The notes under the pieces are model-generated. The model was not told the DNA's origin. It saw nothing but the letters and a program-made list of their open reading frames with translations, and did no database searches. The position numbers and the translations under genes were made by a program. This document shows, in pieces, positions 20,714 to 30,467 of a stretch of 53,338 nucleotides of DNA. The first letter of the stretch is position 1. Every line of letters begins with the position of its first letter. The DNA comes from Cruorifilaria tuberocauda (taxonomy: Eukaryota > Nematoda > Chromadorea > Rhabditida > Onchocercidae), in contig JABVXU010000375.1 in assembly GCA_013365365.1 (NCBI GenBank), forward strand, positions 1 to 53,338. Reading direction: 5' to 3'.

Positions 20714-21094
20714 TCACGCTTTCTCAGCAGTTTTCTTCGGGAGAAGAACAGCCTGAATGTTGGGTAGCACGCCACCTTGCGAAATAGTCACGCCTGCGAG
20801 CAGCTTGTTCAACTCTTCATCGTTACGGACTGCCAACTGTAGATGACGCGGGTTGATGCGAGTTTTCTTGTTGTCACGTGCGGCATTACCAGCCAATTCC
20901 AGCACTTCGGCGGCGAGATATTCCAATACCGCAGCCAAATATACTGGAGCACCAGCACCAACACGCTCCGCATAATTACCTTTCCTCAGCTTACGATGAA
21001 TACGACCCACCGGGAACTGAAGGCCGGCACGGGAGGACCGTGATTTAACTTTCCCAGACGACTTAGCTTTACCGCCCTTACCACGTCCTGACAT
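20714..21094 (-). CDS. Histone H2A
   Basis: Intronless 126-aa core histone starting [20 protein letters not shown]. The histone fold runs from [20 protein letters not shown] through [20 protein letters not shown] and [20 protein letters not shown]. The acidic patch residues (NDEELNKLL) are intact. The C-terminus [10 protein letters not shown] is canonical, without the SQEY tail of H2A.X or the H2A.Z signature. It is transcribed divergently from H2B across a 294-bp symmetric promoter, with its TATA box on the minus strand at 21180-21188, and it has the cluster 3' hairpin. Confidence 0.98.
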   Translation of the reverse strand: MSGRGKGGKAKSSGKVKSRSSRAGLQFPVGRIHRKLRKGNYAERVGAGAPVYLAAVLEYLAAEVLELAGNAARDNKKTRINPRHLQLAVRNDEELNKLLAGVTISQGGVLPNIQAVLLPKKTAEKA

Positions 21095-21388
21095 ATTGAT
21101 CGTTTCAGGTTAATCGAACTTGCTGCCACTTAACGCCTCCGAAGACTTGCGAGAGATAAAAAGTCCGCTCAACTCATCCCTATTTATACTCTTCATCGAG
21201 TACAACTAACAATCAAGCCACGCCCATTCATCTCCCCATTTGGCGGGAAGAATGGGCGTGGCTTAAATTGTTGGCGCTCAGAATGAAGAATATAAATAGC
21301 CGGAGATGACGAGCGCCCACATCACACTCTAGTTGTCAATTGGTGCTGGCCCTTGCTGTTCTAAACTAGAAGCTTTTATCGTCAAGCA
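21095..21388. promoter_or_regulatory. Symmetric divergent H2A-H2B promoter
   Basis: TATA boxes lie at 21180-21188 (minus, toward H2A) and 21291-21299 (plus, toward H2B), each about 90 nt from its start codon. Between them a perfect 15-bp inverted repeat (AAGCCACGCCCATTC at 21215-21229, GAATGGGCGTGGCTT at 21250-21264) flanks one E2F-like ATTTGGCGGGAA (21238-21249). The TATA flanks are also mirrored (ATGAAGARTATAAATAG on both sides). The geometry points to a shared bidirectional control unit. Confidence 0.85.
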
Positions 21389-21757
21389 ATGCCACCGAAA
21401 CCATCAGCGAAAGGAGCGAAGAAGGCGGCGAAATCGCATAAACCGCGAAGTGGTGATAAGAAGCGACGCAGTCGGCGGAAGGAGTCTTACTCGGCTTATA
21501 TCTATCGAGTCCTGAAACAGGTTCATCCTGATACGGGCATTTCGTCAAAGGCTATGTCGATCATGAATTCATTCGTGAACGATGTTTTCGAACGTATTGC
21601 CGCGGAAGCAAGTCGGTTGGCTCACTACAACAAAAGATCTACGATCTCGTCACGCGAGATTCAGACAGCTGTACGGCTCATTCTCCCGGGAGAACTAGCT
21701 AAACACGCTGTCTCGGAAGGCACGAAGGCAGTGACAAAGTACACGAGCTCGAAGTGA
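21389..21757 (+). CDS. Histone H2B
   Basis: Intronless 122-aa core histone. The basic N-terminal tail ([19 protein letters not shown]) is followed by the histone fold: [58 protein letters not shown], then [20 protein letters not shown]. The C-terminal helix [18 protein letters not shown] contains the conserved ubiquitylation-site lysine. It forms a divergent pair with H2A and ends in the cluster hairpin at 21795. Confidence 0.99.
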   Translation: MPPKPSAKGAKKAAKSHKPRSGDKKRRSRRKESYSAYIYRVLKQVHPDTGISSKAMSIMNSFVNDVFERIAAEASRLAHYNKRSTISSREIQTAVRLILPGELAKHAVSEGTKAVTKYTSSK

Positions 21758-21785
21758 GCATTCGTACGCCTTGGCTCAGTGACCA

Positions 21786-21831
21786 AAACCCAACGGCCCT
21801 CTTTAGGGCCACAATTTGATGAGTCATGCTA
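21786..21831 (+). promoter_or_regulatory. Histone H2B 3' hairpin and downstream element
   Basis: AAAACCCAAC precedes GGCCCT-CTTT-AGGGCC (21795-21810). ACAATTTG and ATGAGTCATGCTA follow at 21811-21831. The hairpin lies about 37 nt after the stop codon, the usual close spacing for replication-dependent histone mRNAs. Confidence 0.95.
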
Positions 21832-24300
21832 CCCTATAGATTTCAATGTTTGCTTGTTTTTCGTACTTCATTATCTGTAATAAATTGAGTACGACAAATA
21901 AAAGTTCTTTCGAATAAATAAAAATTTGTTTTTGGACTGGAGCAGTAAGCTGTTGAATTCGACGTGGAGGGCTGGTGGTTGTCGTCTGAATGGATCTATC
22001 TTGCCAAGTTGTCCGAGGGCTATATGAAGCTATTCCCGTGTGAGAATGTGATTTCACTTGTTTCATGCTAAAGTTACCCCGTGGTCCGTTGCGTCGTTCA
22101 GACTAAGTTCTCGTGGGGCTCATTTCGGTAAACGTGATGATGATCTGTGGTGTTTTCTCAACCTTGTAGGTTGATTTAAGATTTGTCGTGAGGATCTCCT
22201 AAAAACTGAATGAATGTGGATGGGATATTTTGTGTTCTATCTCGAGAAAGATGGTTGTTTACCACCGCAGACTACAATATTAACCTTTGATCGGTAACAA
22301 TTGTTTATTCTCAGCGGTGGGTGTTCACAGATGGCCTTAGGAAATGGTTGGTGAATTAAAGTTGCTATAGTATGCGGTATGTTGCTCATAAAAGTAACGA
22401 TTTTCTTCCGAGGAGATAATTGACGGAAGTTATGTATACATGGTGTGCCCAGCCTGAAATAAATTTCAAGAATTGAATATTCTGATCCGTTAGAAAATGG
22501 TATAGAAAATTCCATTCCAAATATGCATGCACTGTATAATGGTTGAATTGATCTGATCTGTTTGGTCGATACACAATCACACCGGTTATAAATTAGATAA
22601 AGGAAGGAGTGAACAAAGATGGCTTCAGCATACTGAGCTAGCTTGTTCGATCTCGGTTAATTCATTAACTCACTCTTTCAGATTGATTTATCAGCATATC
22701 ATCTTTCATCTGCTGCTTATTACAATGTCATTTGATAGATCTTGCAAATTCTTCAACATTCCAGATATTAATGATTTATCTACTTGTGTAAATGTTGAAG
22801 AAGATCAATCATTAAACCGTCAATATGAATGAAAAGCAGTAAATAACGTAGAGTATGTTCACAATAACTGTCATGTACGATAAAATTTTACGGATAAAAT
22901 GATAATGATAAAGTAATGATAATGGTTAAAATTTTTTACCGATAAAATGATAATGATGACTTGAATGGAATCGCTACTCTTCAGATCGCTGATCAGCGTT
23001 AATATAAAGAATGTTTATAAATTTATCTGACGTAGCAATTAATGCAATCGAATCCTGCTTACTTAAAAGGTAATAACGAGAAATAAGTTATGGGTAATGA
23101 ATGAAAGAAGGTTGATCTTACAGATGTTATTGGATTGGATATTGCCATCATACACATTTATCACTTATCATTCCGTGATACACATCACTTACCACTTCAC
23201 CACTCACTATTATTAACGAGGATATATAAGAAATCTTACTATATTTTACATTTTTAATTTCTCCCATGATTTATAACTACATTCGGTTAAACCGTCAGCT
23301 GTTCAAAGGTTTAAGTTATATAATTAAAAATCATAAGTTCAGAATTATTTACTCAATAATATTTTTCATTGAATTCATTTCGTACTGACAGTAAAAGTAA
23401 AATCGATCAATAACTAAATGAGTAAAGTGATCAGGTTTCATTTCGATCATTTGATTCCTTCAGCAGTATTACATACTCTATCACAGAGAAAAATGCAAAA
23501 CAGCAATTTCTCTTTTGTTTAATTAAATTTCCTGAATTTCTCCATTTCATATTAATTAAATATGCACCACTCAATTAATATAAGGTAGGGGGAAATAAAA
23601 AAATATTTTTGAGAATAATCAATCAGCTATGCATTTTAATTTTTAATTCTATTTGTTGTGATATCTTTTTTTGTCTTGTTTTTCATGTCATTTTTGTTTT
23701 GATTTTTATTTGCAGTTTAAAATTTGTTTTTTGAACTGGATCAGTGCTCGGGTGAGCAGAATGTATTAATTCGGAAATTTCGAGAGTTAGGTTTAAACCG
23801 AAAAATATATTGATTGACCTTTGGAGTATTTTTTTCGAGAGTTCTCAATTCTCTCTTTTGTTAACTTTGTTGACAAATGTATGGCTGTTTAGTTTTTATG
23901 TTTTTTTCTAATGTTTTCATTTTTTTTAATGAAAAAATCATCGCTATTATTGCTCATGTTGTTTCGGGATATTTTTTTCTTCTACACATTTATTTCTTTT
24001 AAATGAGCAGAATGAGATCAAAACTTCTCCTACTTATTTATAGCATATCTTAGAATTTCGTTTTTACATCCAATGATAATGAATATCTCGGATATCCCGG
24101 TAAATAGCGTTGGTAATTACTGAAGAATCTTCAAAATTCATCCCCATTAAATATCAAATAGATACGATGCTATGCACACCTTATTTTCCACCCATTTTAT
24201 TGAATATTAGCATCGTCTACGTGGAAATGTGAAAATGTTTATGCCTAACAGAATCCCAGTATACCCGAGATATCTCGGTGATATCTCATTTTCACCTTTA
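21832..24300. other. Intergenic region between H2B and H4
   Basis: About 2.5 kb without a supported gene. It holds short direct repeats (GATAAAATGATAATGAT near 22895 and 22943), a 12-bp inverted repeat (TTCTTCAACATT / AATGTTGAAGAA near 22750 and 22790) and, at its right end, the inverted repeat 24209-24313. Open frames are low complexity. Confidence 0.55.
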
Positions 24301-24313
24301 CATAGACGATGCT
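24209..24313. repeat. Nested inverted repeat upstream of H4
   Basis: AGCATCGTCTACGTGGAAAT...GAAAATG (24209-24237) is mirrored by CATTTTCACCTTTACATAGA...CGATGCT (24287-24313) with a few mismatches and a two-base length difference. The centre holds a perfect 14-bp palindrome, CCGAGATATCTCGG (24265-24278). A related ATATCTCGGATATCCCGG lies at about 24083-24100. It could be a small foldback element or an upstream regulatory palindrome. Confidence 0.8.
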
Positions 24314-24338
24314 GATAATTTTCCCCCAAAAATATTAA

Positions 24339-24818
<480 letters not shown>

Positions 24819-24861
24819 AACCGCCGAGCTCAGTGCGTTGGCATATTTGTATTTGCGCACA

Positions 24862-24908
24862 AAACCCAACGGCCCTCTTTAGGGCCACAAATTTATGAGT
24901 CATGCTAA
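24862..24908 (+). promoter_or_regulatory. Histone H4 3' hairpin and downstream element
   Basis: AAAACCCAAC leads into GGCCCT-CTTT-AGGGCC (24871-24886), followed by ACAAATTT and ATGAGTCATGCTA (24887-24908). It matches the H2B signal almost base for base. Confidence 0.95.
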
Positions 24909-26632
24909 CTCGAAATTGACTTCCATATATCATCGCTATGTGTTTGTTGTTGGTAAGTCACTTGCTTTGGCTTATACTGATCTCGTGATATGTTCTGTCT
25001 TGCAGTTCAAGTTGTACATATTGCTCGATGTCGAAAGATAAAGATGATTTAAAAGTCGTTATTTGTCAAAACGTAAAATCTTTGAAGGTAATTAGGAGTA
25101 ACAGAATATAATTTGTGGGCGATATACCGGTAGGAATGAAATTCGTACGAACTTGGGCAATTAAACCTTTATTAAAACGAACTTAACATATACAATAATG
25201 CAACATTACATTAACAATTTAGCAGTATTCTGAAGAGTGTCAAAAGAATAACAATATCAGTCAGACCAGAGGAAAAGGGAATTGATTTTACCCTGTATTA
25301 ACCAACCGCACTTCTTCAGACAAATTCTTAGCAATATTACGAGGTTGGAACCTTTTTTATCCTGGGGGAGGGGGAGGATCCTTGTAGTTTGAAAATTGTA
25401 AAGTCGTATAATTTGACCTTATAACGTTAAATAAAATTAGAAGATTTATAATAACAAGGCTTATAAACCAGATCATTGACAAAACTGGTAAACAACAAGC
25501 ATCCTATTAATTTATAATGTTACTCCGTGACGAAGGCTTTTACCCTTCTTCCTTTACAATTTCAATGACAAGACTTGTAAACAATGAGCATACAGTATCT
25601 TACAATATCAAATTCAGAACAAAGGTTTTGTCATACTTCCTTTCCTCGCTTTTTCAGCGACAACTCCAATTCCGTCATTTTAAAAATATTAGGAACCGAG
25701 AAGCTTCAGTTTTCGATCACGCTATACTTTTTAGACTTGAGATTTTTGAGCGGAAGGAAAGGAAAAATGAGTAAATCAGCTGCAAATTTTTAAGCGAGAA
25801 AGAGAAGTTATAATTGAGCCTATCCAGAAATTCCCCTAACTAATTTATAGTAAGGAGGTTGAGATGAGAAAATTCATACATCATTACGTAATGTAAGTGC
25901 TTGGTTTTGTAATCTAGATTTTCAAATCAATTCACGATGACATCAACTAAAGTATTATATGAAATTTTTGTTATTCAAATGATATACTGGTAGCAGTGTG
26001 TTATGCATTCTCAATGACATACATAACGCCGCAATTAAAATATGATTGGAAAGTTTGATTAATGTACCACTGATCGATTTTCTCATTAATAGAATTAATT
26101 TTGTGTGTGATGCACTGTTAGTAAACGATAAACGATTGAATTGGCTAGAACGAAATGACTCGAATGCTACAAATTGGTATTTTATCTTCTATCTTACACT
26201 CATCATCATGCTTGTTATTTGTTTGACCAGAAGCATATGAATGGGGGAAATTGTCGTCTTGTACATTAAAATCCTTTTAACAACGTTCTCAATCGTAAAA
26301 AAAACATGACGGTTTCAATTGATGCACAGTGATTGCTCAACTTAGGTGCAATATCATGCAAATAAATTAGATTACGGCTAGCATTGCGAAAAACATATTT
26401 CTATTGTATAATTCCCATCCTTAAAATCACAGTACAGGCTTAAATTCAGCTTGACAGTACTGCTGTTGTGTCTGTTATTCTATCTCCTACATAATTTTTT
26501 CGATTTATCGGAAGAAATTATCATGGAAATCCTCAAAACTAAGTTAGAGATTGATTTGAAATTTGGTTCGTATTATTTATATACAATTTTATGCCTGATA
26601 CTTGATACAAACCATAAACTATATCAATACTA
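24909..26632. other. Intergenic region between H4 and CWC25
   Basis: About 1.7 kb without a supported gene. Two oddities are reported separately: a consensus-like 53-nt intron at 24953-25005 just past the H4 3' element, and an SL1-like 22-mer on the minus strand at 25146-25167. A GGGGGAGGGGGAGG purine run sits at about 25362-25378. Confidence 0.5.
25146..25167 (-). other. SL1 spliced-leader-like 22-mer
   Basis: On the minus strand GGTTTAATTGCCCAAGTTCG, and two more bases, match the nematode SL1 leader at 18 of 22 positions, including both the GGTTTAATT and CCCAAGTT blocks. What follows lacks an immediate GT donor, an SL1-type stem and an Sm-binding site, so it is not an SL RNA gene. A leader copied back into the genome from a trans-spliced mRNA is possible. 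Confidence 0.5.
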
Positions 26633-28515
26633 TCACCGCCTGACAAATTTTTGTTCAGTAAAACCGCTAGTGCGTTGTAATTCCCTTCGATGGCTCTTCA
26701 GTTGCTGCTCTACAGTCATTGTCGACACAGCGCTGTTCAACATCGGTCTGAAACGTCAAGGTTAAACGATCGATGTATAAATTGTACGTCATGTGTTTCA
26801 TACCATGCCGCACTGAAATAGCATATATTATACATTACTCGCTATATAATATGAAAAGCCCATTAAAAAGAGTTCAACCTGATAAAATTAGCTGTTTTTC
26901 CTTCATTTTTTCGATTTTCTTCCTCGTCTCTTTGCGCATTTTTTCTAATATTCTTTATCCGAACCTCATCCCTCCAATTCGCATTTTCTAACATTTCTTT
27001 TCGTTTCATTTCCATCTCTTCTTCCGTTAGTTGGACCTTCTTCGGTCTCTGCAAGGTACACAAAGCTAAATTGGAAACACGAGAATAATATGAAACATCA
27101 AAGTCAAAAAATCGGAAAGAAGTATTTCAAAGACAAACCTTGTAAGCCTCAATTTGTTTTTTTGGAAGAGCCTTATAAGGATTATCAACTTCTTCTCGCT
27201 TCAGGTCTTCGTGTTTTCTTTTCTTCACCAAACCATACCTTTCTTTCCGTGATTTATCATTAGTTCCTTTACTTTTGTCGTCGCTACTATCGCTTTCCGA
27301 TGACGAACTCTTAAATAAGAAAAGAAAGAGTTAATGAACTGGAAAAGAGCAGAAAATGATACCGAAAAAACACCCACGTATTTCGGTCGTAAGTGTGCCG
27401 GAATATGGCTATCTCTCTGTGAACGTTTCCTCTCTCGCTTTTCCTGAAAATCATCAATATTTCATTAAACGCTTTAAACCTCGCGAATGTTACGTAATTT
27501 TTGTTTAATCTCAATTAAAGTTTAAAGTTGTAAAAATTTTGAAAGTAACAAATTAAAGTTTGAACAGTGTTGAGATTTTCATATTACAATTAATAAAAAA
27601 ATATCCATCATAAGCATCATGTCACACATTGCAATATGTCAAAAAGCTTTTAGGATAACTGATTCTTCAGAGTAATAGAATATTCCTACTTTTGTTGATT
27701 CCGAGGAGAGTGCAGACGTTGTTGCATATTTTTCACTAGTAACTCGATATCGTTCATTTTTCTACAAATAATTTTGAACAAAATACCATAATAAATATCA
27801 GAAAAAAGAATGCGTATTTTAATATGAAGTAAAGATTTTTACCACAATATGATCAGCGTTGTTAACATAATCTGCGCCATGCTCACGTTTTCTCTTTTTT
27901 TTTTCTAACTTCTTCAGTTTCTTTAATCGTTTTTTTTCCCTCTTTTCCATTATTTCTTTCATCAGTTTTTGCATTTTTAATTGCATCAAAGGATTCTCCA
28001 TCTTCTCCTGCCAAATTCTTTCCTCTCTCATCTGAAAACTTAGTGATTTATAATAGCTTATTAACAATTTTTTGAGCTATGCAGATTCAAAGTAGAGGAC
28101 AAAAATCCTTAGGTCACATTAAATTTCGTGAAACAACAAAATAAAGTTATTTATATCACCTTAATAGCCACCAAAGGATCTTCAGTTCTCACAATGTCAA
28201 CTTCTAAATTGGATATTTTCGACGAAGGAGCATCATTTATGCTTCGCTGCGGCTTTTCTAATGCTTCAATCCCGCCTTCTTTCTCCTTGATGACAGTATC
28301 AGAGTAGAGTTCGAAGTTTTTATCCACCTAAAAAAATTCCACTAAGTAATTATATTAAATTGTTAGAGAGTAAAAGTTGTAATAAATCATTTCATAAGTC
28401 ATTAAACAACTTTCAATACCCTTTTTCCGAGCAGATAATCTTCTCGATTAACCAACGATTTCGTGCCTTCATAAATCCACGCAATTTGTCGATCACCCTT
28501 TCCTTCTTCCACCAT
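26633..28515 (-). CDS. cwc25: Pre-mRNA-splicing factor CWC25 (CCDC49), N-terminus short
   Basis: Step-one splicing factor that acts with Prp2-activated spliceosomes near the branch site. Eight minus-strand exons: 28420-28515, 28160-28327, 27843-28031, 27690-27761, 27378-27443, 27139-27309, 26879-27048 and 26633-26747. They splice in phase to 348 aa. The model begins in the conserved IAWIYEGTKSLVNREDYLLG block, continues with a Lys/Glu-rich coiled region (about 90-150) and a Ser/Asp stretch, then the C-terminal LTEEEMEMKRKEMLENANWR and a closing ELQRTSGFTEQKFVRR that matches the end of human CWC25. An acceptor-like CGTCTTCAG lies just before the first ATG, so this may be the true trans-spliced start. 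The usual N-terminal CIR_N domain (KKSWHP-type motif, roughly 60 residues) is absent, and I cannot find it in the 866 bp up to the next gene. Confidence 0.88.
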
Positions 28516-29381
28516 CTTTCAACCAAATTTCTGAAGACGAGGAATTATCGGATAAAAGTTTTAAATCCAATATGTTATGTCGACAGTGATAATTATTTTA
28601 TATAGAGAAGATCATACAGAAATTTTCAAATAGTAATTTCAACAAGGATTTAGTAAACTTATATAATTCTGAGAAAAAGCTGATCGGAAAAAAAACCACC
28701 CAAACAAGTAAATAACACCATCCCGCTATGAAATCTTCACATCTCCCACATAAAATAGAGTGACTGCGACAATATTTCCAATTTGAAATAATAATTTTAC
28801 GACAAAAACTATTTCCGCATTTTACTCTTTCTAAAATATAATTAAATATTTATTTTAATGAACAATAGCACTTTTCTTCGAAATAAATATTAGTACAATA
28901 AATTCGCAAATTAATAAATTTATTTGCTTCCTATTGCTTTCAATATAGTGCATGAAATACAATGTTTTATTGCTTTATGTTAAATTAAAAAAAGGATTAA
29001 TTCAAACGGATCGAAAATAGAAGCGCAATAGTCTTCCAACATTGAATGCGAGAGAGAGAGAGGGAAAGATAAATGTTTACGAAGAAAATGCTTTTCAGTG
29101 CTAACATCTAATAATCGATTAATGGGTATGTATGCTTGTGAAGTTAGTTACTCTTTGAAATGTTCAACTAAAATATTTATTACTCTTCGAAATATTCAAC
29201 TAAAATATTTATTACTTCAAAATTCATTCCTCAACTAAATTTATATCTATCATTCACCTTTTTTTTATTATTAATTAATTGCTACTATCAAATTCTATTA
29301 TTTTTACGAAAAATTTTACTAATTGATGATTAAAGAGAGATAATGAGTGATTATAATTGCAGACATCGAATGCGATAGATT
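28516..29381. promoter_or_regulatory. Divergent region between CWC25 and the GMPPB-like gene
   Basis: This 866-bp gap lies between start codons of oppositely transcribed genes. No TATA box is apparent. A 33-bp unit (ATTCAACTAAAATATTTATT) is tandemly duplicated near 29162-29215, and a GAGAGAGAGAGAG run lies near 29050. TTATAATTGCAG at 29351-29362, 19 nt before the next ATG, is a likely SL1 acceptor. Confidence 0.5.
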
Positions 29382-30467
29382 ATGAAAGCGTTAATTTTGA
29401 TTGGTGGCTATGGTACACATTTACGACCTCTAACTCTCACTCAACCTAAATCACTTATTGAATTTGCTAATAAACCAATAATTTTTCATCAAATGGAAGC
29501 ATTGATAACAGCAGGCGTGGATACAATTATTTTAGCTATCAGTTATCATGAGAAATTATTGGAGGAAGAAATGATAAATATAGCTAATCATTGGAATATC
29601 ACGATACATTTTTCGATAGGAAATGAATCACTTGGAACAGGTGGTGCATTATTGCTAGCAAAAAATTTACTGAAAGATGAACAATTATTTTTAGTACTCA
29701 ATTCTGATATTATTTGTAATTTTCCATTTCAACATATGATTAATTTTCATCGTTCACATCAACATGAAAGTACCATTGCGATAACAAAAGTAAACGAACC
29801 AAGTAAATATGGTGTTTGTATTTTTAATGAAAAAACACATCGAGCGGAACAATTCATCGAAAAACCATCTGAGTATATTGGTAATTATATTAACGCCGGT
29901 TTATACGTTTTATCATCAAATGTGCTAAATCGCATACCATTATCATCACGTGTAATTTTAATGGAAAAAGAAATTTTCCCAAAATTAGCAAGAACTGGTA
30001 ATCTTTATACGTATATTCTTGAAGATTTCTGGATGAATATTGGTGAACCACGTGATTTTCTTATTGGTACACGTTTATATCTTCATTTCTTACATTTAAA
30101 ACATTCAACAATGCTTAGTAATGAATGTTACGTAAAAGATGATGTAATGATACATGAAACTGCTAAAATTGGTAACGGTTGTATTATTGGTCCAAATGTT
30201 GTTATTGGATCGAACGTAGAAATTGCAGATGGTGTTTGTTTACATGATTCAACAATACTATCAAATAGTATCATTCATAGTCATAGTTGGATAAATGGTA
30301 GTATTATTGGTAGGAAATGTATTATTGGATGTTGGGTTCGAATTGATAATACATGTGTTATTGGTGATCATGTGATTGTAAAAGATGAACTGTATCTAAA
30401 TGGTGCACGAGTTTTACCTCATAAAACTATTACAGTAAGTGTATTGGAACCTGATATTATTATGTAA
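29382..30467 (+). CDS. GMPPB-like mannose-1-phosphate guanylyltransferase, altered active site
   Basis: Family enzymes make GDP-mannose from GTP and mannose-1-phosphate for N-glycan, O-mannose and GPI synthesis. A single open frame of 361 aa aligns end to end with GMPPB (360 aa in human). It has the nucleotidyltransferase fold (MKALILIGGYG, VLNSDIICNFPF, VNEPSKYGV, FIEKP, NAGLYVL), the left-handed beta-helix hexapeptides (IGNGCIIGPNVVIGSNVEI) and the family C-terminus DELYLNGARVLPHK...IIM. Several positions usually fixed in the family differ: GTRLRPLT is GTHLRPLT (His13), PKPL is PKSL (Ser24), LGTAGPL is LGTGGAL and FWMDIG is FWMNIG (Asn219). Asp109 of NSD remains. The gene is intronless although its single-copy neighbours have 7-22 exons. 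It may be a retrocopy or a divergent paralogue with reduced or changed activity. Confidence 0.9.
   Translation: MKALILIGGYGTHLRPLTLTQPKSLIEFANKPIIFHQMEALITAGVDTIILAISYHEKLLEEEMINIANHWNITIHFSIGNESLGTGGALLLAKNLLKDEQLFLVLNSDIICNFPFQHMINFHRSHQHESTIAITKVNEPSKYGVCIFNEKTHRAEQFIEKPSEYIGNYINAGLYVLSSNVLNRIPLSSRVILMEKEIFPKLARTGNLYTYILEDFWMNIGEPRDFLIGTRLYLHFLHLKHSTMLSNECYVKDDVMIHETAKIGNGCIIGPNVVIGSNVEIADGVCLHDSTILSNSIIHSHSWINGSIIGRKCIIGCWVRIDNTCVIGDHVIVKDELYLNGARVLPHKTITVSVLEPDIIM

Noticed and set aside
25146..25167. SL RNA gene.
   Set aside because: The leader-like 22-mer differs at four positions and lacks the GT donor, stem-loops and Sm site of an SL RNA.
26451..26765. Plus-strand frame ending ALFNIGLKRQG, resembling the end of histone H4 (ALKRQG), as a histone H4 remnant.
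   Set aside because: The minus strand here encodes the last CWC25 exon (26633-26747), which joins in phase and matches the family C-terminus. The H4 likeness is a short chance match in the opposite strand.
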